Assembly (NCBI GenBank): GCA_002455915.1
Contig: DKLU01000317.1
Span: 1 to 6,727 of the forward strand
Length of the DNA: 6,727 nucleotides
Origin: Chryseobacterium sp. UBA6632
GTDB lineage: Bacteria > Bacteroidota > Bacteroidia > Flavobacteriales > Weeksellaceae
Direction: 5' to 3'
This document shows positions 1-4,933 of this stretch, one piece after another. Under the pieces are notes generated by a model. It was not told the origin of the DNA and made no database searches. It saw only the letters and a program-made list of their open reading frames with translations. A program made the translations under genes and the position numbers. The first letter of the stretch is position 1, and every line of letters begins with the position of its first letter.

Positions 1-14
1 CGCTCTTCCGATCT
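1..14 (+). other. Illumina adapter remnant (untrimmed contig end)
   Basis: The first 14 bases, CGCTCTTCCGATCT, are identical to the 3' end of the Illumina TruSeq universal (read 1) adapter. The C before GCTCTTCCGATCT fits that adapter rather than the indexed one. A chance match of 14 bases at exactly the end of the sequence is very unlikely. These bases should be treated as synthetic; genomic sequence begins at about base 15. The match is seen in the sequence, and the adapter identity is from established knowledge. Confidence 0.93.
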
Positions 15-16
15 CG

Positions 17-547
17 CTAATTTGTATTTCAATGATTATAAAAAGTATTTTAGTTTTATCATTTTCAGCACAATACAGATTTTTTATTGATGTATTTTTT
101 GTGATTATTTTTGTGATGTTTTTTCATCTTATTAATCAGAAAAAATCAATTATACTATTTTCAGGTTTAAGTATATTTTTCGTTCTGTTTTTATCATTTT
201 CGAACATTGTTCAAAAGTTGGTTCCGAGTTTTAGACTGGGAAATTACATGGCAAAATTGAATAAAGAACAACTTTACAAACCGTCAACTTACGAATACAA
301 TCAATATCAAACGTTTAAAGTAGGTAATTTAAAACTCAATGTATCAAACAATTACCCTTATAATTTTGACACGAAACTTCCCGCTATTTCCACCAGTTTT
401 ATTTTTGACGATGTAAAGGCAAATATTTTTCCGCAATTAATTGATGAAAATAATATTCAAAAAGGATTTATCTGGAAAAATTTAACACCAAAAGAGAAAA
501 AAGAAGCGGAAAAAGTTATCAATAATATCAAAAACAACTATAAATAG
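17..547 (+). CDS. C-terminal part of a polytopic membrane protein (5' partial)
   Basis: The reading frame is open right up to the adapter junction, so the true start is probably upstream and missing. The ATG at 32 is more likely an internal methionine. Counting from that ATG, two strongly hydrophobic segments lie at about residues 16-34 and 39-57, after a short SAQYRFF motif. A soluble tail of roughly 110 residues follows, containing YPYNFDTKLPAIS and a lysine-rich end (LTPKEKKEAEKVI). The pattern of final membrane helices plus a conserved soluble tail resembles the end of large Bacteroidota membrane proteins named LIC_10190 family. That match is from memory and weak, so the function is unassigned. 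It ends 50 bases before aroC, which has its own promoter, so it need not share its transcript. Confidence 0.6.
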   Translation, partial: LICISMIIKSILVLSFSAQYRFFIDVFFVIIFVMFFHLINQKKSIILFSGLSIFFVLFLSFSNIVQKLVPSFRLGNYMAKLNKEQLYKPSTYEYNQYQTFKVGNLKLNVSNNYPYNFDTKLPAISTSFIFDDVKANIFPQLIDENNIQKGFIWKNLTPKEKKEAEKVINNIKNNYK

Positions 548-562
548 AACAAATCCTGAAAC

Positions 563-593
563 TTTATTATCTGAAGAAAAAACGGTAATTTTG
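563..593 (+). promoter_or_regulatory. Bacteroidota-type promoter for aroC
   Basis: TAATTTTG at 586-593 matches the Bacteroidota -7 consensus TAnnTTTG exactly. A TTTA at 563-566 sits 19 bases upstream, where the -33 TTTG element is expected, with three of four bases matching. The ATG of aroC begins only 4 bases after the -7 element, so transcription would start at or next to the start codon. Confidence 0.55.
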
Positions 594-597
594 TATT

Positions 598-1668
598 ATG
601 TTCAATACTTTAGGTAATCTTCTCAGTCTTACAACATTTGGGGAAAGTCACGGTGTGGCTTATGGTGGAATCATCAATAATTTTCCGGCAGGTTTAGCGG
701 TTGATCTCGATAAAGTTCAGTATGAATTAGATCGCAGAAAACCAGGACAATCCGCTATCGTGACACAACGAAAAGAAAGTGACACGGTGAAATTTCTTTC
801 GGGAATTTTTGACGGAAAAACTACGGGAACCCCAATTGGTTTTATCATCGAAAACGAAAATCAGAAATCGAAAGATTATGATCACATCGCGAATTCTTAT
901 CGTCCAAGTCATGCCGATTTTACGTACGATCAGAAATTTGGGATCAGAGATTATCGTGGCGGCGGAAAATCTTCGGCAAGAGAAACTATTAATTGGGTCG
1001 TTGCGGGTGCTTTGGCGAAGCAGCTATTATCAAATATTGAAATTAACGCTTATGTCTCTTCTGTAGGCGATATTTTCTGCGAAAAACCCTATCAGGCTTT
1101 AGATTTTTCTCAAACAGAAAGCAATGAAGTTCGTTGTCCAGATGCAGAAACTGCAGAGAAAATGATTGCAAGAATCAAAGAGATCAAAAAAGAAGGAAAT
1201 ACGATTGGTGGAACTGTTACCTGCGTGATTAAAAACGTTCCGGTGGGAATTGGTGAACCTGTTTTCTCTAAACTTCAGGCTGAATTGGCAAAAGCAATGC
1301 TTAACATTAATGCTGCAAAAGGTTTTGAATATGGAAGCGGATTCTGTGGTGCAAAAATGACAGGAAAAGAACATAATGATCTTTTCAACGAAGATTTTAC
1401 GACTAAATCTAATCTTTCAGGAGGTATTCAGGGAGGAATTTCCAACGGAATGGATATTTATTTCCGTGTGGCTTTCAAACCTGTGGCTACGATTATCAGA
1501 CCTCAGGAAAGCATCGACAAAGATGGAAATCCTGTGATTGTGGAAGGAAAAGGCCGTCACGATCCTTGTGTTGTTCCGAGAGCGGTGCCAGTGGTTGAAA
1601 GTTTGGCAGCCTTTGTACTGGCAGATTTATTTTTAATTAATAAGACAAGAAATATTAATAATTTTTAA
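598..1668 (+). CDS. aroC: Chorismate synthase
   Basis: This cytoplasmic enzyme removes phosphate from 5-enolpyruvylshikimate-3-phosphate to give chorismate, the last step of the shikimate pathway. It needs reduced FMN. The 356-residue length is normal for the family. All three family signatures are visible: GESHG at residues 15-19 with the catalytic His18, [10 protein letters not shown] at 121-130, and GRHDPC at 319-324 followed by [16 protein letters not shown] at 102-107 is also conserved. The ATG at 598 gives the standard N-terminus ([10 protein letters not shown]), with no extra residues ahead of the first signature. The gene is complete and shows no missing key residue. It is followed after 12 bases by a thioredoxin-fold gene, so the two are probably co-transcribed. 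No functional link between them is evident beyond co-expression. The identification is secure. Confidence 0.97.
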   Translation: MFNTLGNLLSLTTFGESHGVAYGGIINNFPAGLAVDLDKVQYELDRRKPGQSAIVTQRKESDTVKFLSGIFDGKTTGTPIGFIIENENQKSKDYDHIANSYRPSHADFTYDQKFGIRDYRGGGKSSARETINWVVAGALAKQLLSNIEINAYVSSVGDIFCEKPYQALDFSQTESNEVRCPDAETAEKMIARIKEIKKEGNTIGGTVTCVIKNVPVGIGEPVFSKLQAELAKAMLNINAAKGFEYGSGFCGAKMTGKEHNDLFNEDFTTKSNLSGGIQGGISNGMDIYFRVAFKPVATIIRPQESIDKDGNPVIVEGKGRHDPCVVPRAVPVVESLAAFVLADLFLINKTRNINNF

Positions 1669-1680
1669 TCAAATATAAAG

Positions 1681-2244
1681 ATGAAAAATTACTGGGATAA
1701 AGGAATTTCTTTCGAGGAATATCTTGAAATCGGAAAACAAAGACTTGAAAATCCTGCTACACAACAGGAAATTGATTATAAACAATATTACGAACTGGGA
1801 CTTCAGAGAATCGACAGAACTTTGAAGAAATTTATCCCAAATGAAGAACAGTTGCAGGAACTTGCCTCCAAAAATTTCGATGGAAAAATTTTAATTATTT
1901 CTGAAGTTTGGTGTGGTGATGCAAGCTCTACTGTTCCGGCTTTGGTTAAATTTTTTGAAGGTAAAAATGAGGTTAAAATTTTCCTTAGAGACAGCGATAA
2001 AAGTTTAATCAGTCAGTTCCAAACCAACGGAACAGAATCTATTCCGAAAGTTATTATTCTGGATAAAGATTTTAACGTAAAAAATTCTTGGGGCCCGCGT
2101 CCTCAATACGGAAAAGAATTGTTGATGAAACATAAAGCAGATCCTGAAGGTTATCCGAAAGATAATTTCTATAATGATCTTCAAATTTATTATGCAAAAA
2201 ATAGAGGAAAAGATGCTGTTCAGGAAATTTTAGAATTTTTGTAA
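1681..2244 (+). CDS. Cytoplasmic thioredoxin-family protein with a single active-site Cys (WCGDA)
   Basis: The 187-residue protein has no signal peptide or membrane segment. An N-terminal helical section (about residues 1-60) precedes a thioredoxin fold: a strand ending in EVWCGDAS at 75-82, then VPALVKFF, the strand EVKIFLRDSD, and SIPKVIIL at 120-127 with the cis-proline Pro122. The motif at the CXXC position is C78-G-D-A81, so the resolving cysteine is absent and classical dithiol-disulfide exchange is not possible. The style fits the Thioredoxin_9-like proteins common in Bacteroidota and Firmicutes, whose substrates are not known to me. The start is set by the 12-base gap after aroC and an A-rich leader, and it is likely translated from the aroC transcript. 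The fold is confident. The role is open: monothiol redox chemistry, peroxide or thiol sensing, or a non-redox scaffold. Confidence 0.85.
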   Translation: MKNYWDKGISFEEYLEIGKQRLENPATQQEIDYKQYYELGLQRIDRTLKKFIPNEEQLQELASKNFDGKILIISEVWCGDASSTVPALVKFFEGKNEVKIFLRDSDKSLISQFQTNGTESIPKVIILDKDFNVKNSWGPRPQYGKELLMKHKADPEGYPKDNFYNDLQIYYAKNRGKDAVQEILEFL

Positions 2245-2255
2245 GTTTAAACTCT

Positions 2256-2337
2256 GTTTGTCATTCCGTAGGAATCTAGGCTCATTTACAAAAAATCTTT
2301 TTAATTACTTTGTTGAGATTCCTACGGAATGACAAAC
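2256..2337. repeat. Perfect 22-bp inverted repeat with nested palindromic arms
   Basis: The left arm at 2256-2277 (starting GTTTGTCATTCC, ending GGAATCT) is the exact reverse complement of the right arm at 2316-2337. The two are separated by a 38-base AT-rich spacer. Each arm also contains a small palindrome, ATTCC-GTA-GGAAT, so the element can fold either as one long hairpin or as two short ones. It fills most of the gap between two thioredoxin-fold genes. It resembles the dispersed intergenic repeats with CATTCCG...GGAAT cores seen in many bacterial genomes. No other copy exists in this window. No long T-run follows either arm, so it is not a typical intrinsic terminator, though the hairpin could still weaken read-through or protect RNA 3' ends. 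Confidence 0.85.
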
Positions 2338-2388
2338 TAAGTGAATAGTTTTATTAAAGATTCAAAATAATTTTTATTAAAAGTAAAA

Positions 2389-2928
2389 ATGAAAAAAAAT
2401 ATAATTTATCTTGTATTAATCGTCATTATCGGAGGAATTGCATTTATTCCCGGAGTAAGAAATATGTTGAAAGACACCTTTTTCCCGGTTGCCACTATTG
2501 AAAATGCAGTGCATATTGGCGAAGACGATTATGATATAGAATTAAAGGGAATCAATGTTCCGAGCACTAATCTAAAAACATTTAAAAACAAGCCTGTCTT
2601 TCTTAATTTTTGGGGAACTTGGTGCCCTCCGTGCAGAAAAGAATGGCCTACGATCCAGAAATTGTATGACACAAGAAAAGACCATGTAGACTTTGTTTTG
2701 ATCGCCATGAATGATCAGGAAGATGCGGTAAGAAAATTCCTGAAAGATAATAATTACAATGTTCCTGTATACATCGCCCAAAGTCCGATCTCTGAAAAAC
2801 TGTTGCCAAAAGCGTTCCCCACGACTTTCCTTTTGGATAAAACAGGAAGAATCATGATTAAGGAAGATGCCTACAAAGATTGGAACACTGAGACTGTGCA
2901 TCAGTTCATTGACAATATTATTAAATAA
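2389..2928 (+). CDS. Membrane-anchored TlpA/ResA-like thiol-disulfide oxidoreductase
   Basis: This is a 179-residue thioredoxin-fold protein. A single N-terminal hydrophobic segment (about residues 4-20, after MKKN) exports it and most likely anchors it to the inner membrane, with the catalytic domain in the periplasm. The active site is WCPPC at 78-82 (Cys79 and Cys82), preceded by PVFLNFWGT. The cis-proline loop is FPTT at 143-146 (Pro144), followed by FLLDKTGRI. These features and the AhpC/TSA-type insertion between the motifs are typical of TlpA and ResA, which reduce disulfides in apocytochromes or other envelope proteins. No cytochrome c maturation genes lie nearby, so the substrate cannot be inferred here. 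The start is supported by the lysine-rich n-region and an A-rich leader. TAATTTTT at 2369-2376 is one base off the -7 consensus, so a separate promoter after the inverted repeat is possible but weak. Confidence 0.9.
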   Translation: MKKNIIYLVLIVIIGGIAFIPGVRNMLKDTFFPVATIENAVHIGEDDYDIELKGINVPSTNLKTFKNKPVFLNFWGTWCPPCRKEWPTIQKLYDTRKDHVDFVLIAMNDQEDAVRKFLKDNNYNVPVYIAQSPISEKLLPKAFPTTFLLDKTGRIMIKEDAYKDWNTETVHQFIDNIIK

Positions 2929-3013
2929 TTATTTAACTTAAATTTATAATTACTTGGTACAGAATTTGCGAAATTTATACAGTTAAAAAAAATATTTTAA
3001 AACTAAACACAAA

Positions 3014-3361
3014 ATGAAATATTCAAAATTACACGTAGCAAAAGAAGCCATCAGTCATAAAGGCTTTATGAGAAAAATTCCAGATATTTTCAGAATGATA
3101 AAATCTTGGAAAAAAGGTTTGTATCCTGTAAAATCTATGGACATTATTTTACCGCTTTTAGGTATTGTATATGTGCTTTCGCCTATCGATCTTATTCCTG
3201 AAGTGGCGATTCCGGTAGTGGGTGTTTTGGATGATTTGGCAGTTTTATCACTGGTAATTCCAAAACTAATCAAAGAAGTGGATAAATTCTTACTTTGGGA
3301 AGCCGAACGAAAGTATGATTCGGGAATCACTAAAGTAATCGACGCAGAAATTGTAAAATAA
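3014..3361 (+). CDS. DUF1232 (YkvA-family) small membrane-associated protein
   Basis: The 115-residue protein carries the DUF1232 signature: YVLSPIDLIPEVAIPVVGVLDDLAVL falls at about residues 53-78, with SPIDLIPE at 56-63 and the acidic pair Asp73-Asp74. A basic N-terminal part (KIPDIFRMIKSWKKG) precedes two hydrophobic stretches at about 43-56 and 64-84, so membrane association is likely. The charged C-terminus (EVDKFLLWEAERK) probably lies in the cytoplasm. The biochemical role of the family is not established, to my knowledge. The gene stands 85 bases after the TlpA-like gene. I see no convincing promoter in that gap; AGAATTTG at 2961-2968 is a poor -7 candidate. The gene is closed by a strong terminator right after its stop. 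The family call is firm and the function is unknown. Confidence 0.9.
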   Translation: MKYSKLHVAKEAISHKGFMRKIPDIFRMIKSWKKGLYPVKSMDIILPLLGIVYVLSPIDLIPEVAIPVVGVLDDLAVLSLVIPKLIKEVDKFLLWEAERKYDSGITKVIDAEIVK

Positions 3362-3366
3362 ATGAG

Positions 3367-3397
3367 AAACCATCTTTTAAACAGGGTGGTTTTTTTT
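3367..3397 (+). terminator. Intrinsic (rho-independent) terminator after the DUF1232 gene
   Basis: AAACCATC at 3367-3374 pairs with GGTGGTTT at 3385-3392, with one G-U pair. The stem can be extended by two more pairs toward a 6-base loop. An uninterrupted T-tract runs from 3390 to 3397. It begins 5 bases after the stop codon. It would end transcription coming from the upstream genes before the UMP synthase promoter. Confidence 0.85.
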
Positions 3398-3435
3398 ATA
3401 TTCTTTATTTAAATCAATCCCCAACAAATTCACAA

Positions 3436-3465
3436 TTGACTTTTAACCACAAATCCTTAAATTTG
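3436..3465 (+). promoter_or_regulatory. Consensus Bacteroidota promoter for the UMP synthase gene
   Basis: TTG at 3436-3438 (-33 element) is followed by a 19-base spacer and TAAATTTG at 3458-3465, an exact match to the -7 consensus TAnnTTTG. Transcription would start near 3470, leaving a leader of about 15 bases before the ATG at 3485. That is too short for a leader-peptide attenuator or a PyrR-type antiterminator hairpin, so no RNA-level pyrimidine control is visible. Confidence 0.72.
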
Positions 3466-3484
3466 CAACATCTAATAAAAAATA

Positions 3485-4852
3485 ATGGAAAGTAAAAAAG
3501 AATTCTTTTTAGAGTGCTACAAACTAGGTATCATTAAATTCGGAAGATTTACATTAAAAAGCGGGATCGAAAGTCCGTTTTATGTAGATTTAAGACCATT
3601 GGCTTCGGATCCTAAAATCTTAAAAAATCTTGCTAATTATTTATTGGAAATGCTTCCTTTGGATAATTTTGATTTGATTTGCGGAGTGCCTTACGCTGCT
3701 CTTCCAATGGCGACGGCAATGTCTTTAGAAAGCTACATTCCATTAATTATTAAAAGAAAAGAAGCTAAAAGTTACGGAACTAAAAAATTAATTGAAGGAA
3801 TTTACCAAAAAGGACAAAACTGTCTTTTAGTAGAAGACGTGATTACTTCCGGAAAATCTTTAGTAGAAACCATTGCAGAAGTTGAGCAGGAAGATTTAAA
3901 AGTTGCTGACATTGTTGTGGTTCTTGACAGAGAACAAGGCGGAAAAGAGCTTTTGGAAAGCAAAGGATACAGAGTTCATACGCTCTTCAATATTTCAGAA
4001 GTTTGTGCTATTCTTCAGGAAGACGGGCAACTGACAGACGAAGAAGTGAAAAGAATTCAGGATTTCTTAAAAGGAAACCATATTCAGTTTGAGGAAAAGC
4101 AAAGATGTTCTTATGAGCAGAAATTAAATGCAGCTCAACACTCTGTTTCTAAAAAATTATTAGAAATTGCGTTAGAAAAAAAATCAAACCTTATTGCTTC
4201 GGCAGACGTTACAACGACTCAGGAATTGTTGGATTTTGCAGAGAAAGTAGGTCCTCACATTATTGCATTAAAAACGCATATCGATATTATTTCAGATTTT
4301 GAATACGAAAAAACAATTACTCCATTAAAAGCGTTGGCTTCAAAACATCAGTTTTTATTGATGGAAGACAGAAAGTTTGCTGACATTGGAAATACTCAGG
4401 AACTTCAGTTTACGAGCGGAGTTTTCAAAATTACAGATTGGGCAGATTTCGTAACATCTCAGGTGATTGGCGGTTTTGAATCATTAGATTGTTTTAGCAA
4501 TGTAGGTGTTGTTGCCATTATTGGAATGTCTTCTAAAGGAACTTTAACAACAACCAGCTATCGCGAAGAAGCTTTAAAAGTAGCTTTATCTCATCCAAAC
4601 GTAATTGGTGGAGTTTCTCAAAATCAGCTTCCGGATGAAATTTTATTGTTTACGCCGGGTGTAAATTTAGCAGATTCAGGAGACGGAAAAGGTCAGCAAT
4701 ATAACACGCCAGAGCACGTTTTCAAAACACTTCATACCGACTTCATCATTGTAGGAAGAGGAATTTACAAATCTGAAAATCCAGAACAGGCTGCCATTAC
4801 TTATAAAAATGAAGGTTGGAATGCTTATTTAAGTTCTTTGGAGAAAAAGTAA
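3485..4852 (+). CDS. pyrE-pyrF: Bifunctional UMP synthase: orotate phosphoribosyltransferase - OMP decarboxylase fusion
   Basis: This 455-residue protein joins the last two steps of UMP synthesis. Residues 1 to about 195 are the phosphoribosyltransferase (orotate + PRPP to OMP). It shows FTLKSG at 22-27, FYVDLR at 32-37, the loop KRKEAKSYGT at 90-99 and the PRPP-binding motif LLVEDVITSGKS at 114-125. A linker of about 30 residues leads to the decarboxylase (OMP to UMP), about 225-455. That domain has SADVTT with Asp241, LKTHIDI with Lys263, EDRKFADIGNT with the catalytic Asp295, Lys297 and Asp300, PGV at 391-393, the phosphate-loop QQYNTPE, and VGRGIY with Arg425. The tetrad Lys263/Asp295/Lys297/Asp300 is intact. 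The domain order and the KTH and FADIGNT motifs are those of eukaryotic UMPS, not of E. coli PyrF (LDLKFHDIPNT). It has its own promoter and lies behind a terminator, so it is likely monocistronic. Confidence 0.95.
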   Translation: MESKKEFFLECYKLGIIKFGRFTLKSGIESPFYVDLRPLASDPKILKNLANYLLEMLPLDNFDLICGVPYAALPMATAMSLESYIPLIIKRKEAKSYGTKKLIEGIYQKGQNCLLVEDVITSGKSLVETIAEVEQEDLKVADIVVVLDREQGGKELLESKGYRVHTLFNISEVCAILQEDGQLTDEEVKRIQDFLKGNHIQFEEKQRCSYEQKLNAAQHSVSKKLLEIALEKKSNLIASADVTTTQELLDFAEKVGPHIIALKTHIDIISDFEYEKTITPLKALASKHQFLLMEDRKFADIGNTQELQFTSGVFKITDWADFVTSQVIGGFESLDCFSNVGVVAIIGMSSKGTLTTTSYREEALKVALSHPNVIGGVSQNQLPDEILLFTPGVNLADSGDGKGQQYNTPEHVFKTLHTDFIIVGRGIYKSENPEQAAITYKNEGWNAYLSSLEKK

Positions 4853-4904
4853 TTTTAAGACAAAAACTTAAGTTAAAAATCAACGGATATTAGTCAAAAT
4901 AAAT

Positions 4905-4912
4905 TATATTTG
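4905..4912 (+). promoter_or_regulatory. Probable -7 promoter element for the M1-like gene
   Basis: TATATTTG matches TAnnTTTG exactly and lies 12 bases before an ATG at 4925 and 18 bases before the TTG start at 4931. No TTG-like -33 element is present at the usual 19-21 base spacing. The call therefore rests on the -7 box and its position alone. Confidence 0.45.
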
Positions 4913-4924
4913 ACGCTTTATCAC

Positions 4925-4933
4925 ATGTAATTG
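4925..4933 (+). other. ATG-TAA-TTG start region (start-stop followed by alternative start)
   Basis: An ATG at 4925-4927 is directly followed by an in-frame TAA at 4928-4930, and then by the TTG that opens the long reading frame. If the TAA were a sense codon such as AAA, the protein would begin MKLKKFSIC, a typical export signal. The arrangement is therefore either a mutated start (base change or sequencing error in the second codon) or a two-codon start-stop ahead of a genuine TTG start. Confidence 0.6.

Noticed and set aside
15..90. Alternative frame at the left end starting ANLYFNDYKKYF
   Set aside because: This frame stops after about 24 codons, while the other frame continues for 171 codons with two membrane segments. 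A frameshift in the upstream gene cannot be judged because the sequence ends at the adapter.
727..1374. Open frames on either strand inside aroC
   Set aside because: aroC is complete with all its signatures. The overlapping frames encode low-complexity, Phe- and Ser-rich or unmatched peptides, as expected for antisense or shifted reading of an AT-rich gene.
2938..2968. Candidate promoter ahead of the DUF1232 gene (TTA, 20 bases, AGAATTTG)
   Set aside because: The -7 element lacks the conserved TA and the -33 element is only TTA. In such an AT-rich gap this match is no better than chance.
4865..4874. Perfect 10-bp palindrome AACTTAAGTT after the UMP synthase gene
   Set aside because: It is a short AT-rich palindrome with no loop, no GC-rich stem and no T-tract. 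Such palindromes are common by chance in this base composition, so it is not called as a terminator or operator.
4853..4930. Possible regulatory RNA or riboswitch ahead of the M1-like gene
   Set aside because: The gap is only 78 bases, has no GC-rich stems, and its last part is taken by the promoter element. There is no room or structure for a riboswitch.
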